This document shows positions 48,380 through 60,349 of a DNA stretch of 64,000 bases, one piece after another. The DNA comes from Lophius americanus. Lineage: Eukaryota > Chordata > Actinopteri > Lophiiformes > Lophiidae. The stretch covers positions 10,720,001-10,784,000 of the forward strand of contig JBBDHG010000024.1 of the NCBI GenBank assembly GCA_037951165.1. Direction: 5' to 3'. Below the pieces are notes generated by a model. The model saw only the letters and a program-made list of their open reading frames with translations, was not told where the DNA came from and ran no database searches. Both the position numbers and the translations under genes were made by a program. The stretch's first letter is position 1, and the number at the start of each line of letters is the position of its first letter.

Positions 48380-48545
48380 TGTTTGCATGCAACTTACATT
48401 TCCTTGCTCCAACTGTATTTGCGTAAGTTATGGAGCAGTTAATGCCCTGGCTTACGCCTGGTGGAGCCCCACCAAATCCAAACCTCCGGTGGGAACCAGC
48501 ATAATTGCATGGCATAGAGAATGGAGCATGAAGCAGCAGCTGGAA
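48380..48545. other. Balanced-composition block, possible conserved non-coding element
   Basis: This block stands out from the T-rich array on its left by even base composition, and contains 'aatgccctggcttacgcctg' and 'cataattgcatggcatagag'. No coding frame is credible. Conservation cannot be judged from one genome. Confidence 0.2.
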
Positions 48546-48726
48546 ACTCTAACACGCTCAGTGTGAGGCCTGAGGAATCTGCTGAGATTAATCCACAGAA
48601 ATCTCTGTGTACAATGACTAAATCACAAGTTTCAGGTTAAAATACTGTTTTGGAGACGACGTAGGCCGTGTGAAATAAACCCATTATCCCGTGTTCTGTA
48701 TTTTAAATTACCTTTGTGGTAAAGGG

Positions 48727-48975
48727 GAGTTCACCCAAAACTAATTCAGTCATTATTTCCTCAAATCCATGTCGATGGAAAGTCTGGGAAAAAGTATCTC
48801 AGACCCAAAACGTGTTTGGAGGATCTCAGCGAAACAGCAGTGCAGCATTCCCTGAAAAACTGAAGGGGGAGCTTCGCATTTAGTACAAATATAAAAACCC
48901 AAAACCGTAAGAAACTGATTCGATACGCCTCGAAGATCCCAGATTGACTTGAAAAGACTTTATTTACACACTTCC
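48727..48975. mobile_element. MITE-like element ('gttcacccaaa' family)
   Basis: It starts with 'aggggagttcacccaaaact' and 'attcagtcattatttcctca', the usual opening of a common fish MITE. Related starts are near 5,376, 11,236 and 29,933. The right end is not clear. Confidence 0.45.
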
Positions 48976-49019
48976 TACGTTGAAATATCAAAATATTATA
49001 ACAGCCTCTAAGCTAAAAT

Positions 49020-49715
49020 TTTTAAAATGTATTATTGTTTTTTATTTAACCTTTATTCGACCCGGAAAAGTTTTACCAAGCAAAACAAAATCTTATTGAG
49101 AGAGCGTCCTGTTCAGGAATGTTGTATGTTTTTTTTGCAGCAAACAGATGTTTTTTGCAAAAAATAGAGACATAAGGACAAAAACAATCTTTCAAAAATC
49201 GGAAATATATTAACGGTGAATATCAGATAATATTATTTTCACACGTGTAAAAACAGGTCAGGAAAAAAAAAAGGCCCCACTTTTAATCACTCTTTGATTC
49301 TTTGTGTGGAACCAGTTCTCAGAAATTCAGGTCATGTCGTCTGATTCCAGGTAGAGGGAGTTAAACGTGGACAAGTCTTCTCTACAGTCTCTAAAGAAAA
49401 GGCGAAACTTAATCCGAAGGTATTTTGCTTTTGAAAAAACAACTTGACTTGGTTATCGGCGTTAAAAACAAATTTGAAGTTACACAAGTCAAGATTTACA
49501 GTATCAAAAAGTTAATTCCAGCAGAAGATGAGGCCGGTTCGATGCGGTTTCATAGCGGTATAAGATGATGTCATCGGCATATAAATGAAAGTTTGCATTG
49601 GGAGGTCACGGCTGAAGTTAGTTGATGTATGTGTTGAATAGGAGCGGTCCCAGCACCGAACCTTGGGGCGTGCCCCTAGATATGCTGAGTGAGCATGAAG
49701 TAAAACCTTCTTCTT
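49020..49715. mobile_element. Decayed dispersed element
   Basis: It begins with 'ttatttaacctttattcgac' and ends with 'gtcccagcaccgaaccttgg' plus 'ggcgtgcccc'. A related tail ('gccaaggatagagccctgag') is at 53,170. The order is familiar from fish genomes, but I cannot name the class. Confidence 0.4.
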
Positions 49716-49761
49716 GATAGCTCTGACGCACATTAACGAGCCGCGCTACATGAGATCATCA

Positions 49762-49791
49762 GGAGAGAGAGAGAGAGAGAGAGATAGAGAG
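49762..49791. repeat. (GA)n microsatellite
   Basis: About 30 bases of GA repeats with one GATA interruption. Confidence 0.85.
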
Positions 49792-49899
49792 CAAACCTTT
49801 ATCAGGCCAGCTCAACGAAAAGTTCATTGCGGTGAGGAAAAACAAGCGGCTCATGAATTATAAGCCGAGATGAAAGAACTTAAGTTGCACAGAGAATGA

Positions 49900-50625
49900 T
49901 GGGTTGAGTCTTTGTGGGTGAAACGGTAACACCTCTAGGGAACTCAAAAGTGACTTAAAACTTGTCAGTCTTGACTTGAGTTTTACTAGAACTGGTAGCA
50001 GGTCTTCAGTCGGGACCTGACCTGGGTTTAATTTAAAAGACTTTTTCGTTTGATTCTGCACTTGACTTGAGTTTTGACAGTCTTCAATAAAAACATGAGT
50101 CGAGTCTTTTCTGTTTTGATTCAGGACCTTTAAGTCATAACTCAGGGGTTACTTTGAGTTTTATACGACTCCACCTGAAACTTAAGGCTAGTTTGTCTTA
50201 AATCAGGATTTGACTGGAGTCTCGTCACTTTTTAAAATGGGACTTGAAACACGTCTGTCTTGGCTCAGGACTAGACTAGAGACTTGTCAGTCTTGACTTG
50301 GGACTTTTTACACTTGACTCAGGACTTGACATTAGTATTGTCAATCATAACTTAGGACTTACCTTGAGTCCTGGTCCGCCTTCATCTAATGCTTGATTTG
50401 GGACCTGGCATCTTCATTCAAGACTTTTTAATCTTTACTCTATACTTGATTTGAGTTTTGTAAGATTTTGATTGAAACTTGACTACAGAATAGTTGGACT
50501 TGACTTGGGATTTGACATTGTCAGTCTGAAACTCACTGGCGTCTTCTAACTTTTTATGTGAAACTTAGCCTGAGGCTTGTCAGTTTTGACTCCAGACTTT
50601 TAAGTTTGGCACTGACTTGACTCAG
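49900..50625. repeat. Degenerate flank of the 21-bp satellite
   Basis: Words such as 'gacttgagttttgacagtct' and 'tcttgacttgggactttt' recur irregularly and grade into the regular array that follows, so the regular array seems to have grown out of an older degenerate one. Confidence 0.6.
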
Positions 50626-51010
50626 GACCATTTAGCTTTGACTCAGGACCATTCAGCCTTGACTCAGGACCATTCAGGCTTGACTCAGGACCATTCAGGC
50701 TTGACTCAGGACCATTCAGGCTTGACTCAGGACCATTCAGGCTTGACTCAGGACCATTCAGGCTTGACTCAGGACCATTCAGACTTGACTCTGGACCATT
50801 TAGACTTGACTCTGGACCAATTAGACTTGACTCTGGACCATTTAGTCTTGACTCTGGACCATTTAGTCTTGACTCTGGACCATTCAGTCTGGACTCTGGA
50901 CAATTCAGTCTGGACTCTGGACAATTCAGTCTTGACTCTGGACAATTCAGTCTTGACTCAGGACTCATTCAGTCTTGATTCAGGACCCATTGAGTCTTGA
51001 CTCAGGACTT
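50626..51010. repeat. 21-bp tandem array, open on both strands
   Basis: About 18 units of 'ttgactcaggaccattcagg' plus one base. Because 21 is a multiple of three and the unit has no stop in one frame on each strand, both strands carry long frames of seven-residue repeats (LTQDHSG on +, PESRLNG on -). There is no splice or promoter context, so I treat it as a non-coding satellite. Confidence 0.85.
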
Positions 51011-51049
51011 GACTTGAGTCTTGCTGGTCTTGCTGGTCTTGACCTTGTT

Positions 51050-51690
51050 TACAAGGACATGGTTTCTCCTCTGGAGAGTCCGGAGTAGGTTCTTAGTGTC
51101 TCTGCTGGAGCAGCTGCTCTCTGTTCTAACAGAACACAGAGAGCAGGTTCTGTATGTTACACGTGTTCATATGTTTGGCAGGAGGTGAATCTGGGAATCC
51201 TGTCAAGCCGTGATCTACAGCATCAGGAAGAGCTCAGAGTCTTTCTACGAGTCTCAGCAGGTCTCTGCTAGCGAACAGCATAAACAGCTGCGCTCCTGCT
51301 TTCATATCAACCTTTTCAAGCGATAAAAGTCGACTCAGAGAGCCTCAGCCAGCCCTGACTGGGTTTGGTGAGAATTAGTCATCGTACTTCACAAAGTCTT
51401 CCTCACGCCATCCCGGAGTTTTCACCTCGTCATCGTAACCCTCGGTGCTGTTTGAGCAGTTCTACGTCAAAGCCACATTTCAAACCCACATCCATTTCCC
51501 ATTACGGGGCGAGGAGCCTGACAAGAGCTCTCTGTCTGCGTGTTTCCACTTCGCTCGGGTCTCGGCGGTTCGGTCTCCTGGCTGCACAGGAAACAGGAAA
51601 AACAAAATAAGAAGAGATTTGTTTCACCTCGCTTCGTTTCAGGGAAAATCCCGCAGCTGCTTCAAGCAGAGGTGTTGAGACTTCAGTCCG
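51050..51690. other. Intergenic, no gene recognised
   Basis: A short imperfect hairpin (around 51,117-51,146, 'ctctctgttct'/'agaacacagagag') is visible. The overlapping frames at 51,365-51,792 have no known domain. Confidence 0.3.
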
Positions 51691-51692
51691 AC

Positions 51693-51722
51693 GTGTAGGC
51701 ACACGCCGCGGTGTGCCTACAC
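51693..51722. repeat. Perfect 12-bp GC-rich hairpin
   Basis: gtgtaggcacac and its reverse complement flank a 6-base loop gccgcg. It is intergenic; there is no T-run for a terminator and no gene end nearby. Confidence 0.8.
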
Positions 51723-51905
51723 TGTACATCCTGTTCTGCAGTAAGTCTGCGCGTCTCGGCGGCGGGTGATTAACAGAGGTGAGCGGAGTCACAAATAAAC
51801 AGCTAATTCTCCCGCATTAAATCATAAACTTAATCTCCTCGTGTCTCCGTGAGGCCACGAGCTGATAGACGCCGAAGGACGAGTTGACGTCAGACGTCCT
51901 CATTG

Positions 51906-51940
51906 GTGTGTGCGTGTGTGTGTGCGTGTGTGTGTGTGTT
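51906..51940. repeat. (GT)n microsatellite
   Basis: About 35 bases of GT/GC dinucleotides followed by a short G-run. Confidence 0.85.
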
Positions 51941-51944
51941 TATG

Positions 51945-53105
51945 GGGGGGGTAAGTGTTTTCAATAAGGTAAGTGTTTATCACAACAGGACCTGTCACGT
52001 TAGATTTCTTAATAAGAAATTGCAGGCTTGCAAACTGGCCAATAAAAAAAAAGAAAAAGAAATCCCAATTATTTCATATCCAGGTAATAAAAGTCCATTA
52101 AAAGCTTTGATGTGGCGATTTTTTAAACCCAACATAGAAAAAAACAAGCCTTCCCAAATTGCCTTTGCGCCGGGCGGCTGGAAAGTATGTGAGCCAATCT
52201 CATCCCGGCCTCCATTCAATTAAAGAGAGTACAAAGACATATGGCTGAGGGGCGAGTGATATGATTAGAGTCCTGTGCAGCTTTTTCTTCATCACCTCCC
52301 TCATGCGGCTGAATCATCCCTACCAGAGAGGGCTCCTGGGGGGGGGCTAGTGAAGCCCTCCTGCACCAATCTCTCACTGTCAAGAGCGACGACACCGAAC
52401 TATCTTCAAATCCCTGACATTTTGAGGAGGGATCAGGAACATTCCTCCTTCTATCCCCACTTTTCTATCGCCACAATGCGGAGCAGCAACTCTACCTCAG
52501 CCCTCCCAGAACGCTGGAGGTGAGCTGCCACAACAGACAGGTGATACGCCTCCTGGGACGGGGACGTGTCGGAGGAATGCGTCTGCTGCCTGTGGGGACT
52601 GTGGAGAAGCGCTCCGGTTGATCCCGTATGATAAAGGCCCTGACAGGCCCAGATTATATGTCTCAGCCTGGAGGAGATGTCTGTGTCTCATTCCTGCGCA
52701 GAAGAAAGTCGATCTGGTGGGAAAGAGGCGGGGCCGTGCCTGTAGGCGTCAGGTTTTGTGTGGATGCTAACACACACCTTGTCGGTGCAGACACCGCTGC
52801 CTCCGCTCCACCCCCACCCCTGCAAGCTCCACACCAAACAAACAGCCTCATCCATCTCATTTACCTGACCGCACCCGCGAATCCAGGCGCCATGAAGACT
52901 TTTTTCCATAAATCAAGCCGGAGCTCAGCCGCCGCTTAATCTACTCTGGATGAGTTCTGCAGCGTCTTTTTAAAATCTTATGTCGGCCTTAAGAGGGATT
53001 ATAACTAACAACCTTAACAGCCTTTAAACGAACGATAAGTAGACTGTTTATACCGTCTCCAAGGCTGATCAGCTGATTGGTTGAGCTCATCCGTACTGAG
53101 AAATG
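51945..53105. other. Intergenic, no gene recognised
   Basis: GC content is somewhat higher than the flanks, so several frames of 60-105 codons overlap on both strands; none has a recognisable domain or splice context. Parts could be regulatory, but sequence alone does not show it. Confidence 0.3.
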
Positions 53106-53447
53106 TTGGCCACTTGACTGAACCTGTTTATAATCTTAACCAGTGGCGACATATAAATGCTTAAAGTAAGGGGCCAAGGATAGAGCCCTGAGGGGCACCA
53201 CAGGTCAAAGGTGACTCTGAGAAGGAGGCAGGTAGGAGTTTGGGGGTGTTTTAAAGCATGTGAGGACTTAAACAGAAATATATAACATGATACAACCAAA
53301 AAAAGTTTAATAAGGGTTGAACAGTTTTTCTAAAAACAAACTTTAAGGTTAATCTAATCTTATTAAAATGGACTATTATCCATAAAATACAGCTTAGTAA
53401 TGGTAAATGTTGAGTGTCTAAATGATGAAGTTATTAAATGGATTCAG

Positions 53448-53925
53448 AGGTGCACTGTGTAAAATTCTATGAATTAATGAAATATAAAATTAAAAGCGAT
53501 GTATTCTGAGTAGAATCTTAGTTTTGACTTTGTTTTTAAAAGGTCCATTATATCTCCAGAAGTTAGTGGGTCCTCTGAGACCACCATCTCTGTCCTGACC
53601 CCGGCGCTTCAGGTGAGCCATCACTCCAGCACCGTGCAGCCAGCAATCACCTGAATCTCCCATGTGGACTGTGCAGACCTCCAGGTTAACATCTCAGGGC
53701 TTTTATGAGAAGGTTCCAGCGACAGACAGTCTGGACCCCAAATAATCCAATAAAGTTTATATATATATCTACTCAAAATCTCATTACTTGACAAGATGCT
53801 TTATGACATCTTTTTAGACCCCTGTAGGTTCTTGGATACAGATAGCAGCGAGCTGACATGTAATATATGTTGTAATCTGAAACTTAAATGCTAGATTCCA
53901 CTAAATTTTACACAACGCACCTTTA
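53448..53925. mobile_element. MITE with inverted terminal repeats
   Basis: The left end 'aggtgcactgtgtaaaattc' and the right end, read in reverse as 'aaaggtgcgttgtgtaaaat', are inverted copies about 480 bases apart. The interior includes 'aaaggtccattatatctcca', a familiar fish MITE word. There is no coding capacity. A hAT-type origin is possible but unproven. Confidence 0.65.
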
Positions 53926-53929
53926 AAAG

Positions 53930-56115
53930 TTAACATTTCTGAACATAATTTGGAAATTCTCAGAATTCTATTTCGATTTTTAATGTGGTCTTAATCTTCT
54001 TCTTCTTCAAACTTGCAGCTGAGACCAAATTCATGACAACAAATGTGTTGTTGTCATTGAACAGAAAAGCAAAAGGAATTATATAAAATTCAATTTTTCT
54101 TGAATGTTTTAGCTTGAGTTTCTACATTTCAGACACAAAGTGTTTTTTTTTCTCGTGTTTGCAGGTTAGATTTAAAATAGGAATACTGAATGAGAAAAGG
54201 TTGTAATGGACTAGTTTTGTATTATTTCTTTAAATGTCTTTCATAAAAATATGTCATTATTTTACTTATCTTAAAATAATTTAAAATTTTACCGTAAATG
54301 CGTTAAATGTGCAGTACCCGAAACTACCTCTAGGGGTACTCCGCTTTAGAAACACTGCTCTCACAGGTGAGCTGATACATAAAAATGTGTTCTCTCCTTG
54401 ACCTATGACCCCGTCCTCTTTCATTGAAATGAATTAGACCCTATTTGGAGTTACAAAGGTTATATATTTAGTCTATAGATTAAGTTATTAAACATAATGT
54501 AGTAAAGTAATCTGAATTTTGATTGTTATCCTCTAAATCAGTTTTTCCTAAACGGATTTCCTGTTTTTACTACTATATATACTATAAGTCCAGTAAACCA
54601 CATTTTTATACTCGGTGTTTCCATTTCACCCTGAACCTCCATTTACTCCATGGGGGCTTCACAGCTGCTCCTCAGGGATGGATCAAATGCAGACAGCTGA
54701 TTGGACTAATATTGTAAACTTTGTTATCATGAAATGTTTTAATTTGTAAATGGTTATTCATGTCAGAATGTTGAGAAACGGATAAAGTCAAAACTAACTA
54801 ATCCCAGCTTTAATTTTCAGTAAAAATAATCCAAATGATTTAAAATAGTATTTTTAATGAATTTATTTTTCTGTTGATTATTTGTACTTTTCTTTTATTA
54901 TTTCTCTCTTTTTCTTTATATTTATTAAATTTTTTAAATTGGAATTGTTTCAAGAGAAATAGGGCCATTTATATATTTTTATATAGTTTTTAAATCTGAC
55001 TTTACTTTTTTTATCATCTATCTTTTTTTTGAAGACTACTTACTTGACTATAAAATCATTAAATAACACAACATGGGCGAAACAAGTTTGAGAACCTCTG
55101 CTCAGAATCTGTAAGTCTAACCGCCTGAGCAGCAGAGAGCCGGAGAGACGACAATTCCTCACAGATTTCTGCTGTAGGTGTTATGGTGTAAAAGAAGGGA
55201 GAGGGCGGAGAACACAGACCTCCTGTGAGTGACGGGCTGTGCCCCAGCATCCCCCCATCTCTTACGTCTGTCCCGCGGAGCAGCCGGGGCACCGGGGACC
55301 CGTCACATGTCAAAAAACTAGAACCCGGGCCGGGAGACGTCGACAAGCACAGAGCGGCAACAAAGAGCAAAGAGCCTCCGTCTGTCACTTCTACTGGAGG
55401 GGATTCAGTGCAGAGACTTTTTTTTTTTCTTCTGCTGCTCCACCCAAAACCGCTGAGGCCAGCTCTGCAGGATCCTAACCACAACAGAAAACTCCAAATT
55501 CCTCTGCTGTTTTGAAATCAACCATTTGTGGAGCTCAGCCTCGTCTGCTGCGGTCACCCGTCTGAGGCCTCCTTTTCATGGACTCCTCGGGAGGACGGGT
55601 GCCAGCGGGAGAGACGTGTCCCCTTCACCTTGCTCATGGACGCTGGCCAGAATGATATTCAGGAGTTCCAGCTTTGCTGTAGCCCTCCTCAGTGACAACC
55701 CCCTCCTCCTTCTCCCTCGCTCCCATTTATCATCAGTTCATTTGTGAGGAGACAGAGGAGCAGGACAGCAGGCTGATGTCACCGCTCCTTGTTTCCTGGA
55801 GGCAGGAATAAACACACACCAACATCATCATCATCATCACTCGCCTCTCCTTACTGGAGCTGGGAAGTGATGGACTGGATGATTGACGGCGCGTCTCCTT
55901 CATGAGATGGCGGAGAGTTGAAGGACAGGTCATCTGTGGGCGGAGTGAAGATTGATGAAGAGGTTTTTCTCAGCAGCAGGAGATGATAATCCCAAACAGG
56001 AATAAATCAGACCTCCTACGGTAAACGAGAACACAAAGGAATTCATCCGGCAGGGAAAGACGCGATTTTTCTTTAAACCAGAAGAATGTAGAGATGTGAA
56101 AAAGTACCAGACCTA
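53930..56115. other. Intergenic, no gene recognised
   Basis: This is AT-rich to 55.0 kb, then more GC-rich to 56.0 kb with overlapping frames up to 141 codons (55,059-55,484, minus). None shows a known domain or splice context. Confidence 0.35.
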
Positions 56116-56118
56116 CAT

Positions 56119-57337
56119 CACTGGTGTGAAAAAGTATTCAACCCCTGGTCTTCAGGCTAGTTGGTCCACCTTTAGCAGCACCAAGCGCAGTTGCCCACAC
56201 CGGGTAAGAGCAACCACATTGGAGTTTGTGAGCTGGAACCGCTCTTTTGGACTCCCACCACAACACCTCAATGCGGTTCCAGGTCCAGACGTTGATCATT
56301 CAATTTTCTTGGAACCAGTCGCACTTGAGATGCAACGGACAAACGGATGACCTGACATTCTCCTTCAGGATTGTCTGGTGGTGAGCAGAACTCATGAGAG
56401 TGAACTGCATCTCGTGTGGGTTCAGGTCTGGACTATGACTAGACCACCCCAGGGTAAACCTTTAATTTGTCTTCCTATTGAGTCATTCAGAGGTGGTCTT
56501 ATTGTTCTGTTTGGGATCACTGTGTTGCTGTGTGGCCCAGCTGAAGCTGAGCTTCCACTCACAGACTGATGACCAGACCTTCTCCTTCAGAATCTTCTGG
56601 TAGAGCAGAACTTATGTTTGTCATTTATAGCGAGTCAACCGGATCCTGAAGCTGTGAAGAATCCCCTCAACGTCACTCAACGCTGCTCAAGATGGGTCGT
56701 GTCAGAGGAGCCGTAATGTTCTACTGGATCAGCAGTCTGGATCTCAACCATCTCCTATGATGCCTTTTTTGCCCAGTGTCTTTGGAATCGTGGCGTCATG
56801 ACCTCTGACCTTTACTGACGTGGCCCTCACTTTTAGTGACTTCCTGAGTCAGTCTGAACTGTTCTCATGGAAGAATCTTAGAAGGTGGGCAACTTCTCTG
56901 AAGGTTCACTAAAGATGAAAGTCCTCTCCATTTGTAGATAACGGGTCTCACTGTGGTTCTGTGGAGTCCCAGAACCTTAGATCTCAATCGCCATTTTCAT
57001 CATCTCTCCTGGAATTATTTTTTTGATCTTGGCATAGTGTGCTAGTGGTGAGACCTACGGGCCGACCTCCTGCTCTGAAGGCGGTCCATCTACCTGAGGA
57101 GGTGGTCGAACTGGTCTGGGTGTCCAACGTCCAACTGGACCCGGTTTCTAAAGCAAACTGGTAGGTTTTTGGGATTTAAGTTTCTGAGGGAGACGGAACT
57201 AGTTGGTGTTTGGTTATACAGTTATAATTTAAACTTAATCAGGCTACATTTTGTTTCAAGATAGGAAAGAATGAAATAAACGCAAAAATAATGTTCTAAG
57301 AATCAGCGAAGGGTGGAATACTTTTTCACAGCGCTTG
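56119..57337 (-). mobile_element. Tc1-like transposon relic with terminal repeats
   Basis: The left terminal repeat 'cactggtgtgaaaaagtatt' and the right end, read in reverse 'caagcgctgtgaaaaagtat', are recognisable inverted repeats ~1.2 kb apart, the usual Tc1 size. Interior words such as 'caacacctcaatgcggttcc', 'gttcaggtctggactatgac', 'tgtttgggatcactgtgttg' and 'ctcactgtggttctgtggag' are in the order of a Tc1-family transposase gene read on the minus strand. Many frameshifts and stops make it inactive. A second terminal-repeat-like word lies just outside at 56,093. Confidence 0.7.
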
Positions 57338-57829
57338 GCTACTTTTTCCTAAAATAAACAGCTGCTCCACTCGGACACAAGTTCCCGGAGATTAACATAA
57401 CTACTGGGTTGTATTTGGGACGGCTGAAATTCCGGTATTCCCAGTCCAATCTGCGTTTCCCGGCGGGTGGTGAGATAGTGACATCTCTGAGGGGAGAGAA
57501 ACAGGACGTGGCAGCGCCTTCCTTCATCTCAGCCATTAGGACACATTTAGATTCTCTGAACAACAAACACCTTCCTGTGTCCCCAGCAGGGCAAAACGCA
57601 GACGGCCTTTTAACTGTTGCTACGCTGGACGACCGCTCCGCTCCAAACTCTTGTTGTGCCATCTGTCAGACGTGATAACAGCCTCCACCTAATGGCACCT
57701 CCGCACCATTAGAAGGTTATAAAGCCCGGCCGCTCCTGTCCTCTTCATCGTCACCTCAACCACAAGACGCTTTACGATCCCCCGTTTCCAGGAGTGGATG
57801 ATATTTTTCTCCCAAAAACATGAGAAATG
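57338..57829. other. Intergenic, no gene recognised
   Basis: Overlapping opposite-strand frames of 88-107 codons lie over moderately GC-rich DNA between two transposon relics. No domain is recognised. Confidence 0.3.
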
Positions 57830-58850
57830 CACTGATCGGCCGTAATATTATAACCACGGACAGGTGAAGTCAGAATTACGTTATGGCATCACAATGGGAC
57901 CTGTGAGTGGGCGGGGTCTAACAGCCAGCAGGTGAATACTCTGTCCTGAAGTGTTGGGCGCAGGAAAAATAGGAAGCATGAAAATCTTAGCGACTTTGAC
58001 AAGGTCCAAATTCTGGGCTTAGATGACTGGGTCGGATCATCTACAGAACTGAAAGTCTTTGTTGGGGGTTCCTGGTGGTTGATAGTAACTAAGCTGCTTC
58101 ATTAAAATACTTGAGTATTTGTACTTTTTTTATATCAATTTTATACTACTTTATAATTCTAACCTAACCAGAAAGTCAGAACCCAGTGTACTTCTGGTGC
58201 CGGTCCCATCCTCGGATAAATCCGAGGGAGGGTTGAGTCAGTAAGGGTCTGCGGCATAAAACCTAAGCCAAATCCTTATGTGGAACCCAAAACGGATTTC
58301 CAAACCGGATCAATCTGGGTCCGGGTTTTTTATCCAGCGGGGTACTGACCCATGGAGGGAAACCGGTGATCCGCTGTGACTGATCAACATAACGCTGATT
58401 TGTAGTTCTACTCCATCCAAGAGGGCAATCTTTGACTTTTTGATCCACTACATTCTCGTGACGGCTGTAGGGACTACTTTTCAGATTACAGTTTAACACT
58501 AAATGCATCATCCATTATGGCGGCGCTCCGTTATTTTTGTTGTGCATGTCTGCGTTTGCTCCGGGCCACTTTCTATTCCACTACATCTATCCGACAGCTC
58601 AGTTAGGAATTACTTATCTGATTACATTGTGGCACAACCATCAGTCTCACTTATGAACTGTATTAAGTACCTTGGTGGTTACCATAACCCATGGTCCTGT
58701 ACTTTGATGCAGAAGCACTACTCAAACTCATCATGGAAGGTTGAGGGTGGTCACCTGCCAAAGTGGTCTAAGGAGGGTCAACTGGTGACAAGGTCACAGC
58801 TCGTCTAAACAATAATAAGCAGGTGGTTATAATGTTTTGGCTTATCAGTG
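57830..58850 (+). mobile_element. Tc1/mariner element with both ends, interrupted inside
   Basis: The ends are 'cactgatcggccgtaatatt' and, in reverse, 'cactgataagccaaaacatt'. Inner words 'cgactttgacaaggtccaaa'-like (57,992) and 'gactgggtcggatcatctac' match the family. A foreign stretch (about 58,080-58,640) sits inside and includes a retroelement-tail relic at 58,195-58,385. No transposase frame survives. Confidence 0.75.
58195..58385 (+). mobile_element. Retroelement-tail relic nested in the Tc1 copy
   Basis: 'ggttgagtcagtaagggtct', 'gcggcataaaacctaagcca', 'aaaacggatttccaaaccgg' and 'ggtgatccgctgtgactgat' parallel 43,460-43,650 word for word with drift, so both are copies of one element. 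Confidence 0.55.
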
Positions 58851-59409
58851 TATTTGAATCCTGAGCCAGGAGCGACCTTGTATCCTTGAAAGCAGCTTGG
58901 ATCGGTGTACCTCTGCTCTCTATTAACAAATTGCCCCCCCCCCCCCTCTGCTGTGACTCAGTCTGCACAGAAGGCTAACGGCTCTGACCCGAGAACTGAG
59001 AGCCTGCTTTTAAAAAAGATGGAGCGCCGGCCGCAGAGCGCCGCTGCTTTGAGCCCGTTGCGTGGTGACTGCAATCCAGGCGATGCATCAGCCAGTGGCA
59101 GGAGGCCAGAGCCAGACATGAAGGTTGGTGCGGCTGATGGATGGAAGCGGGGCACCAGCACTCGCCGAGCCATTCCCACGGCCATAAATCCCCTGTTTAC
59201 TGCCGGCTGTGGCTCTGCCAGCTCGCCGACATTTCTTCTGATGTCAGCAGCACATTTTCATATCCAATCAGCCCCAACAACCCAAGGCAAACGGTGGGGA
59301 GATGGAAGCAGCCACGGCTCCGTCTCTGCAAACATGATTTACACGGAGCGTGAAACTATGGATATTTATGGAGCTCTTTATGGAGTTCAGACGCTGAAAG
59401 CTTTGTCCG

Positions 59410-60349
59410 TTTGTTTTTCGATAGCATTTTATTGAATGTAATCCTTTTACGATGACATACGCGTCCTGCAACCCTTCATCAGAAGTTAGATGGCAGTGAA
59501 GAATGAAACTCCTGCTAAAGCATTTACAGTACAAGTTCATCACACGAAAAGGCATGCACGGTGGAAGTGCACCACATTTAACAAGCGTGGCGAATTTACA
59601 GTCGTGACCATCCTTCTGAGGAAAACCAACTAGAGATAAAATGTTTTGCAAACCGGCCGTTGCACATAAAACGCGAGGCTCGTGATTCCATGAATCCATT
59701 TCTTCGGATGAGAATCACCCTGCATTGCAGGTTACTCCTGAGCACCTACAGTTATAAAATAGAAAAAACCCAATATATATATATTATCCATCAATGATTA
59801 TGCAGTAAATTCAGGGGAATTTCCTCCGATGGTGTCATGTGACGACCGCCCCTACCGACTAACAATGGATCAAAGAAAGCATCCTTGTAAAAAAAAAAAA
59901 AAAGAAAACAAAATCACTTATGGTAATAAAAATAAAGAGTACAGTGTAAATATATATTCATTTTTATAATTTTCTAACTGCATTTACAGGATGATACTGG
60001 ATCATCGTTCTGCGCGTCTTAGTTTTGTGGATTTGGTGTGAAGGAAACTCTGACATGATCCTCGTCAGTCCAGTTTGATCCTGTGGTCCCATGGAATGCC
60101 CGAATAGGAGAGAAGAGTGGAAATCTGCTCTCCTCCCGTTGAAAGAAAAAAAACAAAAAAAAAAAAAACGTGACTTATAAACATTGTCAACAGTGAGAAA
60201 CACCTGTGCTCTTCAGTCTCTGACCCACACTGCGGGGAGTCCTCCGAGCTCCGCCATCGCAGAGTCTTTTAGCTTTGTCTCTGGGAACGGAGTTTGACTC
60301 CATGAGGAAGGGAGCGCAATAAAATGTTAGTCTGAAAGGAGATGAGGTA
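59410..60349 (-). other. FGFR1 3' UTR (inferred)
   Basis: Downstream of the FGFR1 stop on the minus strand the sequence is AT-rich with A/T runs and no frames of note. A likely AATAAA (tttatt on +) is at 59,428-59,433, which would give a UTR of about 0.9 kb. Transcript data would be needed to fix the end. Confidence 0.5.

Noticed and set aside
48036..48515. 159-codon minus frame
   Set aside because: It starts in the T-rich array and continues through low-complexity sequence. No domain is recognised and Lys/Arg/Asn bias follows the A-rich strand.
50600..51000. Two repeat 'proteins' of 122-127 residues on opposite strands
   Set aside because: Both derive from a 21-bp satellite with no stop in one frame on each strand. 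There is no promoter, splice site or known homologue.
58905..59435. 176-codon + strand frame next to the FGFR1 3' end
   Set aside because: It is a chance frame in moderately GC-rich DNA, with no recognised domain, no splice signals and low-complexity C-runs at its start.
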